Below are positions 26,601-36,224 of a DNA stretch of 64,000 nt, piece after piece. Where the stretch lies: NCBI GenBank assembly GCA_963970005.1, contig CAXAMN010004080.1:201741-265740 (forward strand), in the 5' to 3' direction. A model generated the notes under the pieces. That model saw only the letters and a program-made list of their open reading frames with translations, was not told where the DNA came from and did not search any database. Source of the DNA: Durusdinium trenchii. Lineage: Eukaryota > Sar > Dinophyceae > Suessiales > Symbiodiniaceae. The translations under genes and the position numbers were made by a program. Within the stretch, counting starts at the first letter, position 1, and each line of letters begins with the position of its first letter.

Positions 26601-29600
26601 CCTTTTTATCACCGTTTCCATTCCGGGGGAGGCCATTGCTATTGGAAACAAGAAGACGAAGAAAAGGAAGAGCTCAGCACTCTTATCCTAAAGAATCACG
26701 GTCCACCTTGCCACTCTAAAGAACGGGAAACCCCGTTGCGCCATTCTAACCAGTATTTATTATTGTTCCCCAAATAGTGCTCCGCACTAAGGGGTTCTTA
26801 CGGTAAGAGTTAAGCGGGTTTAGATCAGGGTTCGCGCGTGTGGGCGCGGCAGTTTGCGTGGGCCGGCTCGCATAAAGTGGTGGCCGCGCCTTTCGCGCTT
26901 CCGGGACAAAGCTCTCGTGCAGGTGCCGTGCTCGTTTTCGGACATGAAGTGCATTTTGCGTGGCAGGCGCAAGGAATTCGACACATCGGAGCCTCGAAAA
27001 GGTCATTTTACGTGGCAGGTGCAAGGAATCGGAGACTTTGCAAATTTCGTGGCAGGCGCAGTGTTTTGTGGACGTTGCAAAAACGTTGGCAGGCGTGTGT
27101 CATTCGCAGGATTGCGTTTCACGTGGCAGGCGCAGGGCATCCGCACCATGGATGCGATATTTTGAGGTGAAACGGGTGAATTCGTGAGAGGGGTCGCATT
27201 TTTGGAATTTGAACTTGAGGATGCTTTTGCGTGGCCAGTGCAGCATTTCGTATGACCTGCAGGCATGATTTCGTGGCAGGCACAGCATTTCCGAAACGCA
27301 TTTGAAAATTTGCGAAAGCCTCGTGCAATTTGCTCATTTTGGATCTCCGATGTGCAGATTTCGTGGCAGGCGCAGCACTTTGTGCATCTCGATGTGCAGA
27401 TTTCGTGGCAGGCGCAGCACTTTGTGAATCTCNNNNNNNNNNGTGAATCTCGATGTGCAGATTTCGTGGCAGGCGCAGCACTTTGTGAAGCTCGATGTGC
27501 AGATTTCGTGGCAGGCGCAGTACATTGTGAACCTCGATGTGCAGATTTCGTGGCAGGCGCAGTACTTGTGAACCTGGATGTGCAGATTTCGTGGCAGGCG
27601 CGGTACATTGTGAACTTCGAAATGCTCCTATGTACTCGCCTATGTGCTCTCAGATTTGTGCTTGTATGTGCTGTCACATTTGTGCTCTCATATGTGCTCC
27701 CATACCTGGATCTTCAGTCCGGCACTTTTACAGGGTCCGGCGCCGGACTTCCAACTCCGGCGTTTTTCTGGATTTGGTCCGGCGCTTTTTCCAAGTCACT
27801 TTATGTGGATTCTCAAGGCTTTGCATTCTTTGTGGTCTGCATTTCTTTGAAGGTAAACCCACTACTGATGCAATGATTTTGTTTGCAAAGTGTGCTCGTT
27901 TGCCTGTTCCGCCGTTTTCTCGTTCCACCGGTTTCAGCATGGTTCACACTGGATCAATCAGATCCGTTTAGGTGATCTTCTATATGAAATCGGATGAAGC
28001 CGGTACAGTGCGATGCACCTGTTGAAAGACCCAAGTGGGTGTACCTAAGCTGAAAGAGCATAGGCAAAAATGTACTCCCACTGTTTCAGGATGTCGGGCG
28101 CTGGGATATAGTTCTAGCTGCGCAGGTTTGCAGAGCCTGCCGGACAAGTTTTGGGCTGTGGAACATGTGTTGTTCAGAATCTCAATGTTTGGCAGAGAGT
28201 TGTCAAAAATGGCACGTCGTAACTCCGGCGTAATTTCCCGTAATTCCGGCGTAATTTCCCGTAACTCCGGCGTAATTTCCCGTAACTCCGGCGTATTTTT
28301 TTGGACTGAGTCTTCTGCAGGCTTTGATTGTGAACAGTTTTTCACAGAAGAGTTTTGACAGGAACCATGAGTTCTGCTACTACTACTTTATTGGGGGGCC
28401 GTCCTGAGGCAAGCTTTCATGAAACATTGACAAGCATAAGAATCATGGAGAGCAGCCCACTTTGTAAAAAAACACTTTAGAGACACGGTTGCAGAGAAAG
28501 AGGGGTTCCTTGCCACATACTCCTTGGCTTTTTCTTGGAAGTCTTTGCTTGGGCACAAGTTGCTTATATTGTGTGATGGTTTTGCTCTTAGGCCATTCGC
28601 AAGATGGGCGAGGGCAATGGGAACGGGAAGGTTCGAGTGTGCTCCAGAAAAGCTACCCGCGGCGCAATGGCAGTTTCCTTGTGTATGATCCAACCTTTTA
28701 TCATCTCTGTTTTTCAGAATCTTGGATCCGGATGTTTTTTCAGATCTGCGGCGTTTTTTTCGGAATCCGGCGGAAAATTTTGCCGGATTGAGGTCCGGCA
28801 CTTTTTTCCGCCCAAAGGAGGATCCAGGTATGCTCTCATATGTGTGCTCGCCTTTGTGCTCGTCAATCTCGATGTGCAGATGTTCTTGAAGGGTTTTGAA
28901 TTTCAATCGCACGCACTCGCAGCTTGCCACCGCGGATAACATGCGCGTCTGCAGTCGTAGCTTTTTGTTTTACAACGACCTTCAAGCCATACTACTCTAG
29001 CATTTTTGGCACTACGTTGGTCGCACTCTCATGCTTACAACCTCACGCCTGGTCCCTCTGGTCTTTCACATGCTTCCGCATCTGCTGCTCTCATCTGTGC
29101 ACTCTCCCATTTGTGCTCTTGTATGTCTCCTCTCATATTTGTGCTTTCATCTGTGTGCTCCTGCTTTCCTTCCACGTGATGCCATGTTCCATCTGTTCCT
29201 CTTTACACTATTTGGGGTCCCTTGCCGGTGTAATTTTTGTTCTTTAGGATAATCCGTGTTGTCCAATTTTTTAGAGGAAATTCGCGTGGGGATGACTTGC
29301 CTATGATTAGTTTATATATATATATAGACATTGTATATATATAATATATATAACTTCGGCACGCCGGCTTGAGCTGGAGCTTACCGCCTGCTGTTCTCCC
29401 GGTGCACTACAAGTGTCCGTGCTACAAAAGGAAGGCTATTAAACAAGGTTGTGACAACACCTTGCAACTCATAACACTTATCGGACATCGAGGTGCAGGT
29501 GGAAGAGTGGCAATATGTCCCCAATTCGTGCCTGCCACCACGCCTTGAACAGAGCACACACCATCCCTCAAGCGATAGATTGGACTGCCAAACCAACCTC

Positions 29601-30743
29601 CATAAGGAGCCCAACCGTTCACCAACGGCAAAGCACCCTTGATGTCGATCTGCGGTATTTGACTCTCAAGGTTTGTCGTAGTCAACGCATCTATGGCTTT
29701 CTCCTTGCTGGCCTCCGGGACAAGCACGAATGCTTGGGCTTCTCAGGTTGCCCTTCAAAGAAAGGAAGGCAGGCAGGCAGGCAAAGAAGCAAAGAAGCAA
29801 GGAAAGAAGGAAGCAAGCAAGCAAGCAAGCAAGGAAGGAACACTGCATTCAATAAACATAGTCCTTCACAACCTCGCTACTGTACCTGGACCTGCCCTCA
29901 TCATGTTTTGTGAGACTGGAGGTCTCGGGGCATGTCTGCCATGTGAGACTTCTTACGACTTCACAAGTTCACACCCGCCTGCGACACAAAGGGAATGGCA
30001 GCTAGAACCACCCGGAGATGATCAACGAGATTCAGCAAATCCACGGTCCGCGCGGGCGAGTCTAAAGGGCCGAAGCTCATTTGCACCTTCATCTGCATGA
30101 CGCCAGCAGCGAGCTGACCAATGATGCTGAAACCTGAGGAAGACAAGGAGCCACAAGGAACCATGAACGTGCCACATTCCATCTTCATGCGAGGCTCTTG
30201 ATTTAGTTGTAAAGGCCTGTCAGAGGGTATTCACCTTCTCCATCTTCTCCTCCCTTTATATTTTTGGGCTGCAATTCCTGAACTCATATATATAGAAGGC
30301 GCAACTGACCATTTGGCACGCCAAGGAGCCTACCAAAGCACCAGCTGGGCTTCCTATCTCCCAAAGCTTGTGATTCCCCATGGCGGTATCTTCATCGCCC
30401 TCTTCACCTTCCTGCAATACAGTCAGGTTTTTCGAAGCCTTCTTCATCGCAGCGCGGACGAGTTCGGCTGCCTCACGCCCCCGAAAGCTCTCAGTCACCT
30501 TGACGCCTTCTTTCCCATATCGAGCTGATGCGATGTAAAGCTCCTCTGACTCAGGGTCAAACTCATCTTTGCTTCTCGTTGGGCGTCTGGTGGAGGTCGT
30601 GTTCACACTTGTGCGCTGATTGGACGCGTTCGCCACCTGGTTCAACGCAGTTCGTGACATGCCTTGCAATGCTTTGTCGTCATCAGCACTGGTGCCCTTC
30701 CCGAAGTAGTTGCGAGCCCGCTCAATGGTGTCTTTGATGTGCC
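16632..30743 (-). CDS. multi-exon gene with six tandem tail-fibre-like modules (3' part)
   Basis: Many short minus-strand exons read in order give six successive copies of one module. Each copy has four landmarks: A, a hydrophobic pair then NGW..YGG..G.P.Y; B, C.VEGLV.GGTW.HIATLP.ECRP; C, LLFN.NNH....RIDV.PDG...W.AGG; and D, W.SLSGI.F. The order A-B-C-D repeats without exception and the last D is followed directly by a stop at 16632. From memory, modules with NGW, IATLP.G.RP and a final W.SLSGI are found at the C-termini of phage tail-fibre-like and some bacterial proteins; that resemblance needs a profile search. Function is unknown; adhesion or glycan binding is only an inference. Module positions are given in separate entries. 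Confidence 0.65.
17574..19786 (-). CDS. module 5 exons
   Basis: Exon 19663-19786 (acceptor GTGCCCAG) carries D of module 4 (NWVSLSNIAFAPG) and A of module 5 (LPLHNGWSAYGGAYGSPDY). Exon 19255-19350 (acceptor GTCCGCAG) carries B (NGICSLEGLVF, then HIATLPEDCRP). Exon 18279-18371 (acceptor GATCCAAG) carries C (AILVFNVDNHGATSRVDI). Exon 17574-17674 carries D (WVALSGIVFSP). The exon breaks after the SPDY element, after CRP and after AAGG are the same as in other modules. Confidence 0.62.
18590..18715. repeat. GGAGCAAG/CTACTAGG repeat, locus 1
   Basis: Three units built from CTACTAGGAGCAAGGACGCT-like words and GGGGCTCCTGGC. The same family occurs in reverse orientation at 47300-47400 and as a short piece at 55480-55525. 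Function unknown. Confidence 0.6.
19663..21376 (-). CDS. module 4 exons
   Basis: Exon 21286-21376 ends with the beginning of an A landmark (RLLPLRSWE) that is poorly conserved. B is at 20584-20648 (AIVLDGAAWTLFAQLPEGCRPT), with an acceptor AATGGCCAG and a GTATCG donor. C is at about 20300-20387 (KQLIFAVNHHSYQHRVD, PDGRITWVAG). D is in the 19663-19786 exon. The rest of A was not placed with certainty; a candidate lies near 20690-20760. Confidence 0.55.
20965..21065. repeat. short tandem repeat, GGTTGGAGGCCATTGC unit
   Basis: Four to five diverged copies of a roughly 22-27 nt unit with core TTGGAGGCCATTGC. It sits in an intron of module 4 of the large gene. The same core also occurs once at about 55485. 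Confidence 0.6.
21286..22153 (-). CDS. module 3 exons
   Basis: Exon about 22036-22153 (acceptor CTCCCAG) carries D of module 2 (HGWVSLAGIIF) and A of module 3 (LALASGWSLL). B starts at about 21921 after an ACCCAG acceptor (VCILEGLVSGTAWGHV, then LPVECWP). C is the most diverged: PEDVDVEGNVKHISAG at about 21665-21722. D is in 21286-21376 (NSWISLAGIAF). The proline-arginine of ECRP is replaced by WP here. Confidence 0.55.
22036..24732 (-). CDS. module 2 exons
   Basis: A is in the exon about 24660-24732 (WPVPLVNGWASYGGDFGTP), with acceptor GCAGCAG. B is at about 22445-22547 (CVVDGLIHGGTWDHLATLP then ECRP). C is at about 22290-22360 (NNHERSTRVDVFPTG). D is in 22036-22153. The intron between A and B, from about 24660 to 22547, holds two near-identical copies of a 415-nt repeat. 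Confidence 0.58.
23104..23518. repeat. CA-tailed interspersed repeat, copy 1
   Basis: About 415 nt nearly identical to 24210-24625, ending on the plus strand in a CA microsatellite after AGGGTTTGA. Inner landmarks are GCAGGTACGTG, a TCCAGAATCCATATC block and GTCCCCCTGCTGAAA in the second half. Related, more diverged copies are at 32205-32560 and 34280-34675. Possibly a short non-autonomous element; no target duplications could be fixed. Confidence 0.75.
24210..24625. repeat. CA-tailed interspersed repeat, copy 2
   Basis: Near-identical to copy 1 with a handful of substitutions and a small deletion near the 5' side. The copies lie in the same orientation about 1.1 kb apart inside one intron of the large gene, so a recent local duplication is likely. 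Confidence 0.75.
25150..25545. repeat. degenerate repeat of CCAAGTTG/CAACATG words
   Basis: Words such as CCCCAAGTTGGCCC, CCAACATG, GTTGGGCC and ACCCCAATTG alternate irregularly through this intronic stretch, giving many small self-complementary pairs. No regular period was found. Confidence 0.4.
25866..29649 (-). CDS. module 1 exons
   Basis: Exon about 29500-29649 (acceptor ACCGCAG) holds A and B together: ALPLVNGWAPYGGWFGSP, then VCSVQGVVAGTNWGHIATLP. Exon 25866-26034 (acceptor AAGTAAG, donor GTTCTCGC) holds C and D together: VLLFNANNHDSSARIDVLPD, then GWVSLSNLVF. This is the best-preserved copy. The intron between them, about 3.5 kb, contains the 42-bp minisatellite in its minus orientation. 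Unlike modules 2-5, A/B and C/D are not separated by introns. Confidence 0.65.
26950..27625 (-). repeat. 42-bp minisatellite, array 1 (minus orientation)
   Basis: About seven good copies of a 42-bp unit from 27350 to 27625, interrupted by a 10-N gap at 27433-27442, preceded by more diverged copies from about 26950. The core reads TTTCGTGGCAGGCGCAG on the plus strand. It is the reverse complement of the arrays at 40.1-41.5 kb. The unit length is a multiple of three, so frames stay open by repetition. It lies in the intron of module 1. Confidence 0.85.
28208..28295. repeat. 21-bp tandem repeat, 4 copies
   Basis: Four copies of GTAACTCCGGCGTAATTTCCC, the last truncated. The word CTCCGGCG also appears at 27755 and CCGGCG words around 28745-28800. 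Confidence 0.75.
29755..29840. repeat. purine-rich simple repeat
   Basis: Runs of GGCA, AAGAAGC and AAGC units. Just upstream, in minus orientation, of the module 1 exon. Confidence 0.8.
29970..30133 (-). CDS. exon just upstream of module 1, unknown domain
   Basis: This follows a GTCTTCCTCAG acceptor and encodes FSIIGQLAAGVMQMKVQMSF followed by a leucine-rich helix (VDLLNLVDHLRVVLAA). The family is not recognised. It is placed in the same gene because it lies between the long exon at 30310-30743 and module 1 on the same strand. The 3' edge is approximate. Confidence 0.5.
30310..30743 (-). CDS. long charged exon, unknown domain
   Basis: This is the longest exon of the large gene, about 144 codons, from a TTTGATGCAG acceptor to a GTCAGTTG donor. 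The first part is hydrophilic and basic/serine-threonine-rich (RTSVNTTSTRRPTRSKDEF), the middle a charged helix (REAAELVRAAMKKASKN), then an acidic EGEEGDED, and it ends LWEIGSPAGALVGSLACQM. There is no recognised domain. Composition is typical of a disordered linker plus helix. Confidence 0.55.
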
Positions 30744-30924
30744 CTGCATCAAAGGAGGTATGGCCGCCAAAACGCTTATGAAGCCGGATGGTGTGCTTGA
30801 AAAGGACGATGCCTGCGGTCCTCAGAGACATTGCCCTTTTCATGTGTCGTGAATCGATTGCAAACTTCCAAATCCCCTCAGGGCATAAATGTCAGTTGCG
30901 ATAGCGCAAACGAATCAAACCAAA

Positions 30925-31026
30925 ATGACATATGGGGACGCATGGTGAGCTTGATGCCAGGCATCCTGATAGTTGTGATGATGAGAGATAAATCTGGTGC
31001 CGTCACTCGGTCTGGCCAGCATACCT
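30925..31026 (-). CDS. exon, unknown domain
   Basis: After a CAGCACAG acceptor the frame reads VCWPDRVTAPDLSLIITT and MPGIKLTMRPH, beta-strand-like alternation. The likely donor follows RPH. It belongs, by position and strand, to the large minus-strand gene. Confidence 0.4.
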
Positions 31027-31445
31027 CTGTGCTGACTTCAGCCAAAGGAGCTGGCATCAAGTCCTCGCAGCGGTGATGATAGTGAATCCCAACCCAGAGG
31101 TGGCCAGAAGACCCCAGAAGTGGCTAGTAACGGCTAGTAGAGTCGCTGAAAAAGGTGTATACAGTGCATACGATGAACGAGGTTGGTCTTCAGTTCCCAT
31201 TTTAAACTACAAGGAAACGACAGACCTTAAAGGAGCACAGGCAACATGCACCTAACGTTTCACATGTGCCAGCCAAACGCAACTCTTCGAGATGGTTCTT
31301 TTACAGGAAGGTGAAACATTCAACCAGAAACCCAGAAGTGAATTGAGAACCGCCCGTAAGGATGGAAACTGTGCAAGACCATGAACCAACAAAGGTATAT
31401 AATATTATATAGTATAAAGGTGATCGATCATGATTCAACCTCGAC

Positions 31446-31892
31446 CAGCACAAGCGTCAAATTCCAGGCCACCCACAAAGGCGAGAACTGGTTGGGCGGA
31501 CATGGTGTAGGACACCGCCACGCACTTCTCGATGACGGTTTTGTAAGTGTAGAACGAGTAGCCTTCCCACTTTGTCGGGTTGTCCTGCTGATTGTCACAT
31601 GCAGTGGCCAAACCAAAGGGCAACTTAGTACTGTACCTTGGTAAATGAACTGTGGCCAGCTACAACACTGGAAGAACACCCGGCCCGATTGCTACATGGC
31701 AATCATAAACATCTACTGTATATAATTGAGTTAAGCCGACCCTGTCCTTGGCCCACTGGTTGTCGCAGGGCACTCCCCAAGGCTCCAGCTTGACGAAATC
31801 GGTGCTGTCTGGGCTGGGCACTTGCCAGTCTCGCTTGGTCACTGTGTTGCCAGTTCCCGTCCGGTGCTTGGGCGCGAAGGCCAAACAACTGC
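31446..31892 (-). CDS. two exons of a cysteine-containing secreted-type domain
   Basis: Exon 31717-31892 (acceptor GTGCCAG) encodes TVTKRDWQVPSPDSTDFVKL and PWGVPCDNQWAKDRVGL. Exon 31446-31584 (acceptor AATCAGCAG, donor GTCGAGG) encodes KWEGYSFYTYKTVIEKCVAV and QPVLAFVGGLEFDAC. The residue use is clearly coding. Aromatic-rich strands and paired cysteines fit an extracellular fold, but I cannot name the family. Confidence 0.55.
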
Positions 31893-31942
31893 CTGGCACC
31901 GATGGGATGCAAACAAACAAGATTTCAAAAGTCTCCCGTCTT

Positions 31943-32633
31943 TAAAAGAATCCCCCAAGCCTGAGTCGAATTCATCTCCTCCGAATTGGGTGATCAGCAT
32001 CGAGGCATATGGCATCGCCTGGACGGCCCAAACTTTTCTGCAAGCGGCGCTCTCCAGTCACGAATGCCAGCAGAAGAGCTAGGACCGAGTAACATGCATC
32101 ATCCCGACCCCATGCTTTTGAGATCTTTCGAGTCAAAGTGGGCTCGATACACGCACACACACACACACAAACACACACCCGAAAAAACGCATACGGAAAT
32201 TGAATGCCACATGCCACACGCCCACATAGGTATGAAAGCCTAAAAAGTCAGGTGTGAGGTAAAGCCTGAAAAGGTAAATGGATGTAAATGGAGTGGAGTC
32301 CAACGAAATCTCTGAATGCGACCAGGTGTGACAGCAAGCCTGCAGAACCTAAGCCACAACCGAGATCTTGTTCTAGTTACTAGTTACGAACAGGGGCCAG
32401 GGAGAAGTGGAGTCATCACAAAAGCAGGTACGTGATCCCAGTCCCAGGATCATATCAGCCATGGAATGCAGCCCTCTTTGTTGGACAGCCAACTGCATCC
32501 ATGGGGGGGGGTTGGCCCCCAACGGAAAACCCCATGTGGAATACAGATGCATATGGTACCGGTTCAGTCATGGCCAAGCTCTCAGTCTTCAAGCCTTTTA
32601 CTTGATGCACGGAGGCCGCAGAGGCTCCGAAAG
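31943..32633 (-). CDS. two related short exons (PYAS motif)
   Basis: Exon about 31943-32037 (acceptor GCTTGCAG) encodes VWAVQAMPYASMLITQFGGD. Exon about 32535-32633 (acceptor CTTCTGCAG) encodes LKTESLAMTEPVPYASVFHM. Both contain a P-Y-A-S turn flanked by hydrophobic residues, suggesting a duplicated element. The family is unknown. Confidence 0.45.
32205..32560. repeat. CA-tailed repeat family, copy 3
   Basis: Shares about 350 nt with 34280-34640 (GCCACACGCCCAC, TGAAAAGGTAAATGGATG, GAGATCTTGTTCTAGTTAC and CATGGAATGCAGCCCTCTT in the same order) and a shorter core with 23104-23518. It is intronic and its end abuts the exon at 32535-32633. Confidence 0.7.
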
Positions 32634-32689
32634 CTGCAGAAGTTCGCGAGGATTTCACGGGCGTTGGTGCAATTGTTCCCGGTATGTAT

Positions 32690-33140
32690 GTTAATTGAAG
32701 TTAGCTACTTGCCCGGTCATTGGCTAAAGTTGACTTGTAATCTAGTTTATAACCTTTCTAACCTTGATTCAAACCTTTGTAACTACTACAGAGGTTAGGT
32801 AGGATTTAACTTTGACTTACAAATCCTTATAGGAGTTAGCCCGGTTAAGTTTGACTTAACTAAGTCTAAGTAAAGTTCTATAGTAGTTACCTTGGACTTA
32901 GCTCGGGCTTAGTCAACTTATAAGTCAAAGTTAGATTCAGGCTAAGTCTTATAGTACTTAGCTAAGTCCAAGCTAAGTCCTATAGTACTTAGCTAAGTTA
33001 GCAGTTAAGTAAAAGCTACGTCCCAGCAACGTCTACTTAGCTAATTCAAAGCTAGGTTAAGGCTAGGTTAGGTAGGTTAATGAGATATCTTCAAAACTTG
33101 AGTAAGTTCAACGAAAGTTTATACTAAGTCTAAGCGTTCC
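32690..33140. repeat. low-complexity TTAGCTAAGTCC region
   Basis: About 450 nt made of TTAGCTAAGTC, TATAGTACTTAG and AGGTTAG words in shifting order, rich in small palindromes such as TTAGCTAA. Intronic in the large gene. Confidence 0.7.
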
Positions 33141-34279
33141 TTGTTCTGGTCTTTGCTAAATGTAAGGAAAAGAAAGTTCAAGGCTAGACTAAGCTTAGTA
33201 CTAGCACATGTGAAGCTTTACAAGAGTAGTAAAACTACTACTCCAAAGTCATGCAGAAGGATGGTTGATGTAAAGCAAAGCCTTTTTTTGTTTTATGTCA
33301 ACATTATATTGTTTGTATTCAGGTTTAGATGATGACATCTTGCTATGAAAAATTGTGATGCATAAGAAGCATTGTGTGTCTCAGTGTCTTGTTATGATAT
33401 AGATGTGTATGTTTCTTAGTATTCACAAAGCATGTGTGGCGATTCGCTGTGATTCGCGTGTTTCACACACACACACACGCCCCCCACGTGGGGCCCCAAA
33501 AACTAAGGAGCAAACAAATGTGCTTGTGCGCGGGCAAAGAAGACAAAAAATGAAGACATGAAAAGGAGACAAGACAACACCAGTGTGTGTGGTTGCGATG
33601 AAGGGGAAACCAAACGTACAGGGACAACCAATGAACCATACCGACCTCATTATCAAGACCTGGGCGGCCTGAAACCTGGGTTAAAAGTAGGTGTGCGCGT
33701 ACATGGTGAGGGCCGGACTGTTGTGTGCACCAAAGAAAGAACGGAGTGAGATAACGGAACGTGAAGGCAAAGAGGACATGAGCCGAAAGAGGAAAGAAAA
33801 TATGTGTGAAGGGGGAGGGATGAAAGGGGAACCAAATGGAGGGGCCGGAGGAGAACCAAATGGATGGGCCGGAAACCAACGAAACCAGACCTCACTAGAG
33901 TGAACCTAGGTAGACCTAGCCTCGGTTAAAGTGTGCACGCCGTGTGTGTGTGTGTGCACTTGAGGCTTTGACAGGCCCCAATGGGCCTAAAAAAGAATCT
34001 CCGACCGCTGCGGTCTACTCGTGCCAAAGTGGCTGGCTACTCACGTCCGCTGGACACGTGCTGGCGTGCCCTAGGGCCGCCGACTCAGTTGCAATAATCC
34101 GTCAAGTCTTGGCAAACAACTTTGGCATAAACCTCCTACGCGCGCGGTGTGTTTCTGAGCAATGGAAACGTAGACAAGCCCCCGTTCGACGGGGCCACAG
34201 GGGAGACTCCTCGAGTACACCCTGGGCTCCCACTGAGGAGAGACACGCTCGAGAAAATGCATAATTCCGCAAAACGAAT
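33141..34279. other. intronic DNA, no exon seen
   Basis: No convincing exon on either strand. A CA run is followed by a perfect palindrome CCCCACGTGGGG at 33482-33493. The block 33780-33900 repeats GGGGAACCAAATGGA-like words. Confidence 0.45.
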
Positions 34280-34675
34280 GCCGCATGCCACACGCCCACC
34301 TAAGTATGAAAGCCTAAGAAGTCAAGTGAGAGGTAAAGCCTGAAAAGGTAAATGGATGTAAATTGAGTGGAGTCCAACCAAGTCTCTGAAATCTCTGAAT
34401 GCGACCAGGTGCGACAGCAAGTCGGTCAAGCTCATTAGCACTTTAATGCAGAACCTAATCCACAACCGAGATCTTGTTCTAGTTACAAGCAGGGGCCAGG
34501 GAGAAGTGGAGTCATCACAAAAGCAGGAACGTGATCCCAGCGTCCCAGGATCATATCAGCCATGGAATGCAGCCCTCTTCGTTGGAGAACCAACTGCATC
34601 CATGGGGTTGTCCCCCTGTTGAAATCAACTGATTCCCTTGTGATTTTCAAGGGTTTCACACACACACACACTATC
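34280..34675. repeat. CA-tailed repeat family, copy 4
   Basis: The counterpart of copy 3, retaining the GTCCCCCTGTTGAAATC segment and the CA tail seen in copies 1 and 2, so it links the two pairs into one family. Ends with a CA/TATC microsatellite at 34657-34690. Confidence 0.72.
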
Positions 34676-34943
34676 TATCTATCACTATCTCCTCCGTGCG
34701 CATTGTTCGCACCTCAGTGGTTGCAAAGCCAATGGCACCTGATCCCATAGTGTCATCAGGCTCTTCCTGCAGGTGCACGAGAATGTAATTTATGTGGCAC
34801 AAATGGCATTGCTGTCCCTGCCTTGACCTGCATCATGGAAGACCTCAGTGAAGCAAAACTCGAGGGCTAGGGCCAGGAAAGCTTAAGAACCAATTGGTAC
34901 TGGTACACATACATTGAAGTGTTTTGAGGGAAGCTGGTGGCAC

Positions 34944-35048
34944 CTGAGCTCGAATAATCTGATCCAAACACCACACCCACAATGCCAAGCTACTTGCGGA
35001 CCCTCTGGTGATGCACATGACGGCGCAAATGGGTGGAGAGCCCCCTGC
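34944..35048 (-). CDS. hydrophobic exon, exactly 35 codons
   Basis: Bounded by a GTCTTTCAG acceptor and a GTGCCACC donor, both in phase 0. It encodes PPICAVMCITRGSAS followed by LALWVWCLDQIIRAQ, a hydrophobic helix that may be membrane-inserting or buried. Part of the large minus-strand gene by position. Confidence 0.5.
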
Positions 35049-35376
35049 CTGAAAGACAAGACATTCATGGCCACAGTGCCACAGGTCAGTTCGTTCTCCG
35101 AGTCCCGTTCAGTGCATCTGATCATTTTGATCCGAGTGTTCACTGCGAACGGGTTCAATCAAACACTACTGTGAAGTGACTCTTCTTTCGGCCGTGTTGC
35201 GGCTGCTCACCAGTTTGGGCTGCTCACCACTGGACGGAAACTTTCCACTGCTGGCTGCTTCCTGACAAGCTTTCGCTCAAATGAGAGCACAAAAAACCCT
35301 GCTTTGCGAACATTGAATGATCATGAATGATCCATACGGATCCATACGGCACATTGTGGCACAACATGTGGCACAC

Positions 35377-35502
35377 CTGAACCATGGAGGTCGTTTCTCC
35401 CACGGCCGCCGAAATGGCACCACTGGCCATCTCCGCAAAGAAGGCCAGGAACTCTGAGAGCATGGCCGAGAGCTTCGTCAAAATGCTGAAGGGCGGCACC
35501 AC
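35377..35502 (-). CDS. helical exon, exactly 42 codons
   Basis: Starts after CGTGTTTTAG and ends before GTGTGCC, phase 0 at both ends. It encodes a long helix rich in small and hydrophobic residues (LSAMLSEFLAFFAEMASGAI). It has the same character as the exons at 36006-36080 and 37405-37582, which suggests an alpha-helical N-terminal region. Confidence 0.55.
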
Positions 35503-36005
35503 CTAAAACACGACCAGAAACGCCCCCGCTGGGGTTGAAGGGCAGTTGCGCTGGAAGGAGAAAATCGAAGGCTATTTTTGGCAATGGGGCCTGAATCCTT
35601 CTCCTGTAGCTTGCCTGCTGTAGCCTTTTTGATGGTTTGTTTCCTAACAGTCTACTGTTGCAGGTTGTCAATGCTTTAAACGAGCTGTTGCCTTGGTGTG
35701 GGATGGTGTGGTTAAGTCTCCAGCTGGTTTCTTTCATTTGTTTTCCTTAATATCCTTTCATGTTGTTTCCCAGGTTGGGCGCTTGCGGTCGGGTCTCCAG
35801 CTGGCTCCCTTTGTGAATGCGAAGCTTGGGTTTAGAATCCAACACCCGTGGCCCCCCAAACCGGCGGGTGTGTGTAGCTGTTGAGTTTTTTCCTTCGGCG
35901 AGATGACTGTGCTTGGGGTCTATGGGTGTGTGTAATTGTTCTGTCATCACCAAAGGGAACCTGCATTCTTCATGCTTTGCACAGAGTTTCAGAACACCCT
36001 GCCAC

Positions 36006-36080
36006 CTGCAGCAAGGTCTCTCCAATGGTCTTCGCAACACACTTGAAAATATCAAATGCTGGCCCACCGCCACCTTGCTG
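36006..36080 (-). CDS. helical exon, exactly 25 codons
   Basis: Acceptor CCGTACAG, donor GTGGCAG, phase 0 at both ends. It encodes QQGGGGPAFDIFKCVAKTIG and a short continuation to LLQ. Too short to be noticed as an open frame; identified from splice sites and composition. Confidence 0.45.
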
Positions 36081-36224
36081 CTGTACGGCGGGGTCAACAT
36101 TTCACTTGGTCAATCCCACCGGGCCCTATACTGACACCAAACACATCCTCTAGGAACTCTAGCATCAAACAACCGGCTGTCAGCTGACAAATCAAACAAT
36201 TCTCTGCCCCGACTGTGCCCACTA

